Shown here: positions 33,131 through 44,129 of the stretch, one piece after another | Position numbering within the stretch: position 1 is the stretch's first letter | Layout of the letters: every line of letters starts with the position of its first letter | NCBI GenBank assembly: GCA_032622095.1 | Contig: CP136061.1 | Span: forward strand, 248,197,582-248,261,581 | Reading direction: 5' to 3' | Source of the DNA: Siphonodentalium dalli | Taxonomy: Eukaryota; Mollusca; Scaphopoda; Gadilida; Siphonodentaliidae | DNA: 64,000 nt | Translations under genes and position numbers: made by a program | The notes under the pieces: model-generated | The model's database searches: none | Seen by the model: the letters and a program-made list of their open reading frames with translations, nothing else | What the model was told of the DNA's origin: nothing

Positions 33131-33840
33131 TCGAGTGGCTGATAATGTGTCGACAACACCAACACACAGATGTGGCCTTCAATATTATCTCCCCTTGGGG
33201 GACATCGGAGTATAGTATCACCATGTAGATGAGGAATTTCCGCATTCCCAGACATGTATGGGAACACACGATCAGTCGTTGCCTATAATGATACTGGCTG
33301 GCCGAATTCATTACTCTTAAAGGCACGTGCGGCCTTAATTGTCGAATATATTCATTTTTGTTCCAAACACCGTAAACAGAAAAACAGTAAAACGCATACA
33401 GCTCCGTTCACATATACCATGACCATCGCGTAAACAGCATGTTATCATAGAGACCTACTATATTTTACCTAAGAAGAGACTGATTGTGTTACAGAAGACA
33501 GCACATTGCTACTGGCTAATCACACATAAATGGCATTAACGCTCTTTATTAGTTCCATATCAGGTATTCACCAACAAAGAACGCTCTTTATGTTTACCAT
33601 CATAATATAAACAAACACCAGAAAAGTTACTTTTTATGCCTTTGTTTACATAACAATGGTCAAACATATGACCATAACGTACTGTTTATGTGATATTTCT
33701 TATTTGTATACGGACAAAGTCTATCTACATTTTGATGTTCTTTCTGTTTGTGGCGGTTTTTGACGGGTGGAGATATTTTCACAGGATACCCACCGCCAAG
33801 GCCAACCGTGTCTTTAACAAGACTTAAACTAAGTGGGTCT
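33131..33840. other. No feature recognised
   Basis: About 700 bp. Some short self-complementarity (GGCGGTTTT near 33752 and ACCCACCGCC near 33788), but no gene or known family. Confidence 0.5.
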
Positions 33841-33997
33841 TTTACCCTTTTTTGGGCGTGTACGCCAAATATGATGTCATATCCAGGATGAATATATTTT
33901 TGCAAATAACTGAGCAATATATATTGTAAAATTGACCTATTGCAACAAATAATTCATACAAACAACATTATGTCATGTTGCCATTCATCGGAAAGCT
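33841..33997 (+). mobile_element. TTAA-5 fragment joined to a TA-FB scrap
   Basis: TTTACCCTTTTTTGGGCGTG through AATATGATGTCATATCCAGG and CAACAAATAATTCATAC. At about 33973 it switches to GTTGCCATTCATCGGAAAGC, which is the centre of TA-FB, and then to repeat R. Confidence 0.7.
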
Positions 33998-34134
33998 GAT
34001 GAGGGAGGGGGCTTCTGTAAAACATGATTTATATATATGATAAAATATTAACATATTGGTCTAGTTACGAAATATTGCTTGAAAATTTTAAATATGATAA
34101 ACTAAAACAATCTTAGCTTATATTTCAGTTAGAA
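33998..34134 (+). repeat. Repeat R, copy two
   Basis: GATGAGGGAGGGGGCTTCTG to AATCTTAGCTTATATTTCAG, matching 32588-32748 with one block shortened. Confidence 0.8.
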
Positions 34135-34830
34135 ATTTGAAACATTGAGTACGCCATATATGATGTCATATCCAGGATGAATATATTTTTGCAAATAAAC
34201 TGACCAGTATGTATTGTAACAATGACCTATTGCAACAAATAATTCACACAAACAACATTATTAAAGGTGGATTATCTCTTTGTAAACATGTATTAGATAT
34301 GAATCGAAGACTCCTGTCCGGAAATACATCCATCGATTAATATTGATTTTATTTCGAATATTTTCTGGACTAAAAGGTGTGGTTGTTTAGCTAACGAACA
34401 ATAGTGGTTACTGTTTACAGAGACCAGAAATTTTATTGTGTAATTTTGTTGCAAATAAACGTTATTTAGACTCATTATCGCTATATAACTATGAAATAAA
34501 ACAATACAATCAATCAATCTGTGACATTTGACACGTAGCTATGGGAAAAGTCTAATGCTCTCTATCGCTATATGGTCTGTTCTAAGAATAGACCAATAAA
34601 GTGTCCCAATTAATAATCTCATTTCATAATAAAATATTCAAAATAAAATCAGTATTAATTGATAGAAACGTTTCCGGACAGGGGTCTTCAATTCATATTT
34701 ATTATTTTATACCAGTGCAACTATTTGAAATTTGTTATTTAAAGAGATAATCCATCTTTAAAAGCACAAATCAATGTAAATAATATAAATAATATCCACA
34801 ACAGCATGTTTAAAGTATATTTACTGTTTA
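34135..34830 (+). mobile_element. TTAA-5 relative interrupted by TTAA-8
   Basis: GAGTACGCCATATATGATGT through CAACAAATAATTCACAC, then TTAA-8 (34261-34761), then AAGCACAAATCAATGTAAAT. The intact TTAA-5 at 26691-26991 reads through this point as TTTAAAAGCATTAATCAATG. Confidence 0.75.
34261..34761. mobile_element. TTAA-8 element, 501 bp
   Basis: TTAAAGGTGGATTATCTCTTT at the left and AAAGAGATAATCCATCTTTAA at the right form the termini. A second, inner inverted repeat pairs CGAAGACTCCTGTCCGGAAA with TTTCCGGACAGGGGTCTTC. Only copy in the window. No coding capacity. Confidence 0.85.
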
Positions 34831-34919
34831 TAATGGTGTTGTTACTCACTATAATGGTTTTATAAATTGGCTCTTAATTATGTTGCATTATACTTATTGC
34901 ATCACAGAAGGGTGATGTT

Positions 34920-35335
34920 CAAGCGTGAATTTAGTGACGCTATCCCGCTATGCAGGTTAGCATCACTAAATTCACCCTCTGGGGACCTCATTCTTGCTTA
35001 GGCCTCATCTTCTTTGGAAAGTTTCTTTATTACCAGATTTCTATTGAAACTTCTTCACATAGATTCTATTTCTTTTTTTGTTTAGTTTCTCTATATCCCC
35101 AAATTGGCAGACGACATATTGCATAATCGAGGTTCCCAATTGATGTACATCACAAAATTCACCCTCTTGGAACTTCAATCTGAGTCTATGTCTCCCATAG
35201 CAGATGAGGCCATGCAGAATGAGCTCCCCAGAGAGTGAATTTGGTGATGCTAGCCCGCTATGCAGGATAGCATCACTAAATTCACCCTCTGGGGACCTCA
35301 TTCTCCAAATGACAGACACACTATAATAAGGCTTG
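34920..35335. mobile_element. FB8 element with deleted left terminus
   Basis: The flanks are a perfect 8-bp duplication, GTGATGTT (34912-34919 and 35336-35343), so the boundaries are secure. The left end keeps only CAAGC before jumping to GTGAATTTAGTGACGC; about 40 bp of the terminal repeat are gone, whereas the right end is nearly complete. Confidence 0.9.
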
Positions 35336-35399
35336 GTGATGTTGTAGTGTAACTTGAACTTCAGCCATTGTTGCTTCTCCCTGAGTAATAGTCAACTCC

Positions 35400-35650
35400 T
35401 TAACCCTTTCAGTGCCAAGTCCTATTTTTGTATCAACCCATATTTCCCTGAGATAATTTTTCAAATTTATTGATTATAATAATGTGATACATTGATGGAA
35501 AGAGCTCTAAGATCTAAAATAAATTTGAAAAATTATCAAGGTTAGAGCTCTTTCCATCAATGTATCACATTATTATAATCAATAAATTTGAAAAATTATC
35601 AAGGAAATATGGGTTGATACAAAAATCGTACTTGGCACTGAAAGGGTTAA
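35400..35650. mobile_element. TTAA-2 foldback variant, 251 bp
   Basis: TTAACCCTTTCAGTGCCAAG to ACTTGGCACTGAAAGGGTTAA. Unlike other TTAA-2 copies it lacks the shared hairpin; instead the arms continue as inverted repeats for about 110 bp (ATTGATTATAATAATGTGAT and inverse), giving one long foldback. AAATTTGAAAAATTATCAAGG occurs at the centre and again near the right end. Confidence 0.92.
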
Positions 35651-35812
35651 TAACCAAAGAGGGAGAAGTGACTTCTACTTTTGGAAACCTCAAGGCTGAT
35701 CCACACACCAATTAACCAATACCAACCCCATTTTAAAACTTTTTATCTTTCACAGAAGGATATTGGTTTATATATTGTCAATTCACAAATGGCATAATTC
35801 TCATCTTAAATT

Positions 35813-36066
35813 CAAGCCTTGAAATAGGGTGTCTGTCATTTGCAGAATGAGGTTCCCAGAGGGTGAATTTAGTGATGCTACCCCGCATAGCGGGCTAGCA
35901 TCACCAAATTCACCCTCTGGGAACCTCATTCTGCTGAGGTGTAAGCAGAATGAGGTCCCCAGAGGGTGAATTTGGTGATGCTAGCCCGCTATGCGGGGTA
36001 GCATCACTAAATTCACCCTCTGGGGACCTCATTCTGCAAATGACAGACACCCTATTTCAAGGCTTG
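35813..36066. mobile_element. FB8 element, complete, 254 bp
   Basis: Perfect 8-bp flanks CTTAAATT (35805-35812 and 36067-36074). Two hairpins, spacer CTGAGGTGTAAGCAG. It is nearly the same as 1239-1492, which suggests a recent shared source. Confidence 0.94.
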
Positions 36067-36074
36067 CTTAAATT

Positions 36075-36430
36075 GATGAATTACCGTGCATGAAGGAATT
36101 CATTTGATAATATGATACCCCATGGCTGCTCTATCTGGTGATCTCCTGATAAAATAAACTTATGCAACAGCTTGCAATCATGTGACTGCAGCATTAGGAT
36201 ACCAGATATTATGATATTGACTTTGATATTAAAGGGCAGTAAATCAGAGTCGTAAAATGAAATTGAGATAGCTTTATCAATTATATATCATGACAGTGGT
36301 ATTACATGCCTTGTATCAGATTTGCGGAAGGTAGCAGAATTCCATAACGGCCATATTAGACATCGTCTTTCGCATTTACTTAAGATGGACGAATACTGTG
36401 ACAGATATTGATGGGCGAACATTATAGATA
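36075..36430. other. No feature recognised
   Basis: Unassigned spacer of about 355 bp. Confidence 0.5.
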
Positions 36431-36563
36431 TACAGTAATGCCCTAAGTAATCGACTCCTTAACCACAGCAGAATTATGGGTAACTTTTCAGGATTTAGTC
36501 GGAAATATGGCTTGTTGCCATTCATTGGAAAGCTCTCTTCCTTTAATTCTCTCTCTCTCTCTC
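36431..36563. mobile_element. TA-FB left half ending at a CT microsatellite
   Basis: The full left arm, TACAGTAATGCCCTAAG to GGAAAGCTCTC, is followed by TTCCTTTAATT and a (CT)n tract at about 36548-36563. The right half is missing; the break lies at the hairpin centre. Confidence 0.85.
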
Positions 36564-36990
36564 TGAGCATTTGGTGCTGTCAGTTCAAGCCCTCCCAATT
36601 TCTAAGGTTCAGAGTGCTCGACGAATTATAGAATTTTTAGTTGCACCTACTCAAATTGATTTTAGAAGTTCCAAATTTTCCGCCTAAACCATTTTTATTT
36701 TTGGAAAATAAAACTTTTTTTTCATCCCCAAAATCAGAAATCCCAACTAATACTTAAACATTAAATTTAGATGTCAATTTTTTTTGTTTAGCCGTCAAAT
36801 TTTCAACTTTCAAAATATTATGTCACCATTATAGGGGGAGAGAGTCAAACACCCCCTTTTGCTATGTCTGTCTCCAAATCTTGACGGTGCATTTTGAATC
36901 TTTTATTGTATACAATGAAAAGCACTTCGCACGAGATATATCTCTAGTTTGAAAACTGTATTTAATTAGTTATTTTGTATATATATTAGT
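36564..36990. other. No feature recognised
   Basis: AT-rich, T-run-rich sequence with no identifiable feature. Confidence 0.5.
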
Positions 36991-37208
36991 TTCAAATCCA
37001 GCGATGCGGAAGCTGGCCCGAATCCCAACGAGCATCTTAGTGTTGGTTGCATTTCTGCTGTCATTGGTTTCCATGTGCAGTGGCATGATTTCCTGTTGAA
37101 ATTATTCCTCTTCATTGTCTTTTCTCCATCTATAAAACTCAGACGTCATGATATGCATGGCCAAGCGGCTGAAACGACGCTAAACCCCAATAATCCAAAC
37201 CAATCAAT
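36991..37208 (+). mobile_element. Possible tRNA-derived SINE remnant
   Basis: GGCCCGAATCCCAACGAG at about 37015 resembles a tRNA B box (GGTTCGAATCC-like). The segment ends in GACGCTAAACCCCAATAATC followed by CAAACCAATC, a tail style I associate with SINE/LINE 3' ends in molluscs. No convincing A box or target duplication, so the assignment is tentative. The 62-codon frame across it is not convincing. Confidence 0.4.
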
Positions 37209-38254
37209 GCCTGGCAGAGAAGAAAGATTGGGTCCCTTGCATTCAACAGAGTATAGCGACTAATGCATGTTGCTGCCAACAATTCAACAACTATCTGCCA
37301 CATTATTCTCCTAAATGTGGTTAGTGCAGGTTTTGATTGACGTTTAGGAAATAAGATAAAACCACACGTTTCATTGGTTGTCTTATCTCACTGTCATCTC
37401 GACCAAAAATGTCAGAATTGTCATTTCCTCGCACACACTTTCAATGCTGGATTCCATGCTGTTATTAACTTAGATCATGAGTCATTGTTTAACTCTGTGA
37501 CAGACTCAACGATTAATTACGCCTCCAGCAAATAAAGGATATTTGAAAATCGTAAACTTTCTTTACGCAATCCTCTTCATTATAGCTATTTAAAAATGTT
37601 CACCAAATTAGTTAGTGAACTCTAACCTTGATTCCTGATGATACTCGGGGCGTCAGATTTAATTAGTTTTTTGCAGTGGCCTTCAGCCTTCAAATTTAAT
37701 TTCACGATTAATTTTCATGCGTGAATCTCGCTCTTTGTCACTGATGAATCTTCGATGGAAACAAAGACACCCCGCGGTATTCAGTGAATGTGATTAGTTG
37801 GTATGAGAATAATTCTTTTTCAGTCTTCTCTAGCGGTGTCTGGTTGAAATTTGTCAGGGTATGCATACAGCACAAACACTGAAGAGCAACATGGCATTGT
37901 TAATCCTTTCTCTATATATTTTACTCATTTACATGCTTAATAGATTCTGAAATGATAGAGATTTACTTTCAATTATCCTTATGACAGAGAGTCAAATGCT
38001 CTTTGTTTTTACCACAATGATAAAATAGTAGCGGAACACTATTTATTGAAATAATTATGGTTGAAGGAAAATATAAACCTTTTTTATTTTCCTCGAGGCA
38101 ACAATTTCAATCACATTGAGTAGTTTGTTCACAACATATAACATGTCTGTGTATCAGTGTGTATGAGAATTATACGTATTAATTTTTATGACAGAAACAT
38201 GCGTGCAATCACTATATAAGTTTACTTTAGGCACAAAGATTATACGTCTCTTTA
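37209..38254. other. No feature recognised
   Basis: About 1 kb without any of the window's families and without a supportable gene. Confidence 0.55.
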
Positions 38255-38720
38255 TTAAAGGTACTTATCCGATCAGAGGGTCCCCATATCATCAAGATAC
38301 AACAACAACAACATTTCTTCAAACTATGCTTTAGTTATCAGAATTGATTAATTGCAACAAAATAATGGTAACCACTGTCAACTATGGTATAAAATTTCCC
38401 AAAATGTGTTATTTATCAACATTTTGTTCAACGAAATATAGTCGTATTGTCACCTGAGTATTCTCAAAATTTAGCTGTATTACCACTTGTTTTTATAGTT
38501 ATCCATCTTCATCCGCATTTTGACCGAGACCGTCAATTTGACAGCGTGTTTCTGGGCCACAAATAATTGAACATCTTGAGAAATAACAAACTTCAAAAAT
38601 CAATATCTGATCACTCTGACCTTTGATGGGTGGGTTCCTTGACTCGAATGAAATATGTTTTACCTCCGAAGACAAAGAAATAGTAATTTAGGAGTGTTAA
38701 TTCACATAATACATCTTTAA
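38255..38720 (+). mobile_element. TTAA-7 element, 466 bp
   Basis: TTAAAGGTACTTATCCGATC at the left and ATACATCTTTAA at the right (eroded). Shares GATCAGAGGGTCCCCATATC, CAACAACAACAACATTT, GGGTGGGTTC and AGGAAATAGTAATTT-like blocks with 43531-43975. Confidence 0.82.
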
Positions 38721-38912
38721 CATAATGGCTGGAACTCGATCTTCACTACTTGGCAAATCTTGCTGACTGTTCAACTTTTCTTTTCAAAGACCTCGACCTC
38801 ATTGAGAGTATAAGTCAGCAAAGTTTATCATAAACGGAACACATATAATGATTTCCAATACGAGCTACCCGTACAAACGACATGGTGCCCCCCAGACAGC
38901 CGACTGAGGCAA

Positions 38913-39812
38913 CGTAAGGAACAATTTACTGAAGAGAATAGAACTACGGTATTAAATGGAACAGATTCTTGTCTTGTGATATTCACACAATTGTTTGGAT
39001 GGGGTACATTGTCTGCTGGACTGTGATCAATGTGTTTAAATGGATCTCCAACCTTGTGAAGTATGTATACTCTGCTGTCTGCTCAATGGGAGTACATTAT
39101 TTGTACTTTGTCACACAGCATCTCCTGTTTGTTGTCCAATATCAGAATTGATGGCATAACCCTTTCATAACCATTATAAGAAGGACAAATATCACCACTG
39201 CGGCAACGTTACACAAGCCTTGAAATAGGGTGTCTGTCATTTGCAGAATGAGGTCCCCAGAGGGTGAATTTAGTGATGCTACCCCGCATAGTGGGCTAGC
39301 ATCACCAAATTCACCCTCTGGGAACCTCATTCTATTTTTTTTTTTTTTTAGTTTCTCTATATCCCCAAATTGGCAGACGACATATTGCATAATCGAGGTT
39401 CCCAATTGGTGTACATCACAAAATTCACTCTCTTGGAACTTCAATCTGAGTCTATGTCTCCAATAGCAGATGATCGAGGCCATGCAGAATGAGGTCCCCA
39501 GAGAGTCAATTTGGTGATGCTAGCCTGCTATGCGGGGTAGCATCACTAAATTCACCCTCTGGGGACCTCATTCTGCAAATGACAGACACACTATTTCAAG
39601 GCTTGGCAACGTATTAATAATTTACTGGAGATTAACAATATACTGTCATCATAAACGGAATAGATACATATGTGAAGTACATGTATGTATATACTCCGCT
39701 GTCTACTAAATGGGAGTACTTTCTTTGTACTTTTGTCACACAGCATCTCCTGTTTGTTGTCCAATATAACAATTGATGGCATAATGCTATCATAACCACC
39801 AAGAGATGGACA
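38913..39812 (+). repeat. Tandem duplication, about 290 bp, with FB8 at the junction
   Basis: Copy one (38913-39205) and copy two (39606-39812) both start GCAACGTA and share GTGAAGTAYGTATACTC and CAGCATCTCCTGTTTGTTGT. The FB8 lies exactly between them. A 60-codon frame in copy one is destroyed by indels in copy two, so neither looks like a protein gene. Confidence 0.85.
39214..39605. mobile_element. FB8 element, long form with rearranged centre
   Basis: CAAGCCTTGAAATAGGGTG to CACTATTTCAAGGCTTG. The left terminus is of the GGGTGTC type and the right of the AGTGTGTC type, so the two ends come from different subfamilies. A T14 run at 39335-39349 marks the join (CATTCTA-T-run-AGTTTCTC). Flanks share GCAACGT. 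Confidence 0.88.
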
Positions 39813-40791
39813 ATTAGAACTGCAAAAGAAGAAAAAGAAAAGATGAAACTTTCTGAAATTGAATCTGTTCAAAGTCACCTAGAGGTCAGTTGCAGTAAAA
39901 TTTCTGCCTAATAACCTGGTATCAAAATATACTTTAAAAATCAAAAGAATCTTGGCCCCGAAATGAACAAAACTGTTTAATTTAAATAAAGTCTCTGGGA
40001 AAATAAATGGTTTTTTTTTTTATCAAAGACCATTCTAACTTGTTCACATTATAGGAAATTTATTGGTCTGTATCACTAGCAAATAGAGCTGTGCTTGAGT
40101 TACCTGAAACCATATTTTTAGTCCCACTGGCACAAAGTTTTTCTTTTCATTTCATATAACTCATCGCAAACAAATAACTAACATTTTGAATTTGAAGAAG
40201 CCTTTTCAGTGTTTGAAGAATGATTTCTTCGTCAAAGATTGGGTTAATTTATGAAAAAAAATTCTGTCTGAAAAATATAATGCATATTTGTGGTTCCCAC
40301 AGATATGCAGCAGTTCACTGTAGTCTGCGTATGCATATTACAGAGATCAGGTTCTTGATTATTCCACCTGGCACTCATCTCTCCTAACTATAGAACCACC
40401 TGTAGGTTCGTTAGAGGTATCCAGTGCAGAATAATTAGAAGCTCACCTGTGATCAGATTTTAATTTCCTCCTGATAAAGAGTTTGCCAAGTCCTGTCGGA
40501 AGGTAATTCTGTCTAAGCCACTGTATAAACTAAGATAACGGCAAATCATCTTGACGAAGGAAGGAATCATTCCACGACTTGAGATGAATTAAAATTTGCT
40601 GTATTTTGGGAACAGATTTGACACGGAGGAATGATTGTAATTAGTGTGAGAATTATAAGTTGTGGTATTTGTTATGTATATAACCAGCCAAATCATGTTT
40701 ATCTCTTGAGGTGTCAAGAAGAAATTGAGAACAAATATGCAAATGTTAAGTCCAGAACATGGGAAATAGACTAAAAGCAAAAAAAGAAGGA
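39813..40791. other. No feature recognised
   Basis: About 980 bp of unassigned sequence with no defensible gene. Confidence 0.55.
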
Positions 40792-41034
40792 TTAATCCTG
40801 TCGTTACTAAGTGGATTTTCCCATTCAGTTATAAAAGTATATATTGGAATGCCAATGGTCTATTATTCATTTGGATGGGTGATGCAGACAACAGATAGAA
40901 AAACAGATAATAAATGAGCAGAAGGATTCATATTCAACGGTATACCATGGGAAATATTATGATAATAAGATCAACGAACGACGTAAGGGAACTATTCATC
41001 AATGTTTAGTTGTGTTTAGTAAAGAAAGGGTTAA
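40792..41034 (+). mobile_element. TTAA-4 element, complete, 243 bp
   Basis: TTAATCCTGTCGTTACTAAG to TTTAGTAAAGAAAGGGTTAA. Lost part of the central inverted repeat. A TA-FB half begins four bases after its right TTAA. Confidence 0.88.
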
Positions 41035-41037
41035 AAG

Positions 41038-41147
41038 TACAGTAGTCCTAATTAATCGACCCCTAATCACAGCAAAATTAAGGGAAATTTTTCAGGATTT
41101 AGTCAGAAATATGGCTTGTTGCAATTCATTGGAAAGCTCTCGCTGCT
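41038..41147. mobile_element. TA-FB left half
   Basis: TACAGTAGTCCTAATTAATC to GGAAAGCTCTCGC. The break is again at the centre of the foldback, followed by a short spacer and the tandem array at 41165. Confidence 0.82.
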
Positions 41148-41164
41148 TGGTGCCAGGGACCAAA

Positions 41165-41475
41165 ATACGTCTATAAATATCCTAAATAATGTAATGACTT
41201 TATAAATATCCTAAATACGTCTATAAATATCCTAAATAATGTAATGACTTTATAAATATCATAAATACGTCTATAAATATCCTAAATACGTCTATAAATA
41301 TCCTAAAATACGTCTATAAATATCCTAAATACGTTTATAAATATCCTAAATACGTCTATAAATATCCTAAATAATGTAATGACTTTATAAATATCCTAAA
41401 TACATCTATAAATATCCTAAATAATGTAATGGCTTTATAAATATCCTAAATAATGTAATGACTTTATACACATTT
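41165..41475. repeat. Compound tandem array, 20/30-bp units
   Basis: The core TATAAATATCCTAAATA alternates between a short unit ending CGTC and a longer one ending ATGTAATGACTT. About fourteen cores are present. The two unit types are interspersed, which indicates repeated slippage or unequal exchange. Confidence 0.93.
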
Positions 41476-41729
41476 CGGAAATATAATAAATATGAAGTCA
41501 TAGAAATTACCCCTCTGGAGACAATTAGGGGTTCTTTGTTTCTCTAGTCACATTTTTACATTATTAAAGATCGCACGGCAAACTTTGAGAAAGAATAGTA
41601 ACAAAGGGAGGTGACTAAGAAGTCCTAATATTGCTGCTGGTGATCTTCCATGTGGTATCACCGCTATAAGAGAAATAAAGCTCATTTTTAGTTCCAGTTC
41701 AAATGGAAATATTCCATTGCAAGTTTGTT

Positions 41730-42001
41730 TTATCACTTTCATGATGGGAGCTGCGCTGGTGCTGCATTTTAAAGACCCTGTTCCAGTGCATTCTCTTATA
41801 TATATGCAAGTCTCCCATAGGGAGGCTCGCACATATAAGAGAATGCACTGGCTTCCAAGGTCAAGGTAAATATTGTTTATGCCAATGTATTCTCTTATAT
41901 ATGTGAGGCTCCCTATGGGATCGAGACTCGCATATATAAGAGAATGCATTGGCACAGGATTTTTGAAAAAAATCAGGAAGCATCAGTCATCGAGTGGTTA
42001 A
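41730..42001 (+). mobile_element. TTAA-3 element, complete, 272 bp
   Basis: TTATCACTTTCATGATGGGA to CGAGTGGTTAA. Both hairpins are full length; the second carries TCCCTATGGGATCGAGAC, a small loop insertion. The left TTAA is mutated. Confidence 0.88.
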
Positions 42002-43164
42002 TAACTCTCCTCACAAATTACATATACATAATTTAGAGGTTCAAAGTGCCATGTCTGTTTAACACAGTCTCATATGTTTGGGAAAGTTTTTCTCACTTAA
42101 GATAAATGGAGAACCATGCATGGTTTACACATTGACATAAATCCCCCCTCCGGATCTTATAATGTCATTTCTCGATCGTGCGTCACATGTTGCATGCCTG
42201 GTATTACTCAACAGAGTCCGTTCTGTACATTGTCACCAATATTTCCAATTACTGGATAACTCGCCTGGCACAGAGACACAAAATTTCCATTTAAATTTGC
42301 CCGCTTCAGCAAATTAATTTAATTGAATTTTTTTTTTAAATTCAGATCAACTTAATTTAAGTGATGGTTCGAATTATTCTTGCATTCAACCTTCCACGAT
42401 TTGTAAAAGATACTCATTATTTTCCAATCACTCGCAGAAACTGTCCTCACAGTAGGCCATCATAAAGCTTCCCACACACTTATTGGACGATAGTGCCTGA
42501 AGGCAGCCATCGAAAACTCTACAGAATAAAAGGTGCCATAGCAATGAAATTATATTCGATTCATCAGCCAAGGAACTTGGTCAATTTGTGAGTCACTTGA
42601 TTGTCCACGAGATTCGCGCGGTAATTTGTATTCATGACATAGCACGAATTTAATAATATTTATTAAGACTTTTCGGATCATTAGAAGAGCTGGTGAGTCG
42701 CTTCAGTATAAATTCCATCACAGTGGTGTCTCAAGTAATTTCTTCGAGCGTTCTTTAATATGGAAGGGAATTAAATTTTCATGGTCACATGCACGACGAT
42801 GAGTCATATTTAACTCCGGGACTTAATGCCTGGACCTGCCATGGAATCCGTATCTGGAATTACCCTCCCACTCTTTTGACCACTTATGAACTCATATTTG
42901 TGGTTTTCTTGAAAAATTCCTCATTAATAATAAAATGAGCGGCTTTTTAATAATGAAGTCTGAATGCATGGTTTTCAGAGTCCGGGCTCAGATTTTAGAG
43001 TTATGTCTTCAAATTTTAAATCCATGGTCATCTTATTTTCCCTTGGGCTGACGGCTGTATTTTATTTTTTTTTGGTTCCATTTTGATATTTATATGCCCG
43101 TTTGAAAAAACTGTCTGTACTATGTAATCAGTCTGGCTTGCCATCCATCTGTCCATCTGTCTGT
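42002..43164. other. No feature recognised
   Basis: About 1.15 kb with no repeat family or gene that I can support. Confidence 0.55.
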
Positions 43165-43379
43165 CAACATTTTGGTTTCCAGATGACATACCCAAATACA
43201 GGTCAAGTTCGAATTTGGGTTTGGTACGATGATTTTTTCCAGAGTTGTGGGGCTTTTCGACTTTCCAGATGACATTTTGTGTTATATTCTATTTGACTCA
43301 TATTTTGTATGTTAGTTTATTACCTCACAATACAGGTCAAATTCAAACTGGGGTTTGGTACCTGATAGCCAATTTTCTT
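43165..43379 (+). repeat. Repeat V copy
   Basis: CATTTTGGTTTCCAGATGAC and ACAGGTCAAGTTCGAATTTGG, repeated once more as ACAGGTCAAATTCAAACTGG. Preceded by (CATCTGTC)n. Confidence 0.6.
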
Positions 43380-44015
43380 TGTCAGTCATAAAGTATACAT
43401 TGGAATTGTCTATTATTCATCTGGAGGGACGTTCAGGAAATATAAACAAACGCCAGACTGACGAATAGATAATACAAGTTCTATTCATTGTTGGTGAAAC
43501 GTTCAGATTATAATTGCATATGGTCGTTTGTTAAAGGTACTCAATCCAATCAGAGGGTCCCCATATCATCACATTCAAACAACAACAACATTTTTTGAAA
43601 TGCCGCTTCAGTTGTCAGAATCTAATAATTGCCCAAAAATAATGAAAAGCACAATCAACTATAATATAAAATTGCACAAAACCTGTTATTTATCAACATT
43701 TTATTCAACGAAATTTTGCCGGTTTGTCAAATATCTGACACAAAAAGCCACTTGATTTTAGAGTTATTCATCTTGACCCGCAATTTGGTCCATGAAATTC
43801 TTCTCGTTGACTGTCTATTGGGCCACTTACAATTAAAATAATAGATTTCAAACATCGATATCTAATCACTCTGAGCTGTGATGGGTGGGTTCTTCGACTC
43901 GAATCAAATATTTTTTACCCCTGAAGCCAAGGAAATAGTAATTTGCGAGCGTTAATTCGGATTGAGTACCTTTAAACTTATTATATATATCTGAATATTT
44001 CTTGAGGGAACTACC
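43380..44015 (+). mobile_element. TTAA-4 element interrupted by TTAA-7
   Basis: Left part from GTCATAAAGTATACATTGG to GCATATGGTCGTTTGTTAA, right part from TTAAACTTATTATATATATC to GAGGGAACTACC. Both outer ends are lost. Without TTAA-7 the centre reads GTCGTTTGTTAAACTTATT, matching the GTCGTTTGTTGAACTTATT of other copies. Confidence 0.87.
43531..43975 (+). mobile_element. TTAA-7 element, complete, 445 bp
   Basis: Termini TTAAAGGTACTCAATCC and GGATTGAGTACCTTTAA are perfect inverted repeats of 17 bases including the TTAA. No coding capacity. The copy at 38255-38720 is its diverged relative. Since TTAA is palindromic, a TA target with AAGG ends cannot be excluded. Confidence 0.9.
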
Positions 44016-44129
44016 TGGCACCTGTCCATCCAGGCAGATATCTCAACAACTGCTTGAGTATTCACTATTATGAGGTCATTCAATCGAGTGTTCAACCATT
44101 GTGTTTGGGTTTTCCGTTCTAGAGTTAGT

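Noticed and set aside
33312-33335. Very short TTAA palindrome TTAAAGGCACGTGCGGCCTTAA-like
   Set aside because: Only about 22 bp and imperfect; indistinguishable from chance and without other copies.
38969-39151. 60-codon hydrophobic frame that might be a membrane exon
   Set aside because: The duplicate at 39606-39812 breaks the frame, and no splice-linked exon is seen.
41548-41955. 135-codon minus-strand open frame
   Set aside because: It reads through the two hairpins of a TTAA-3 element and gives the same peptides as other hairpin copies.
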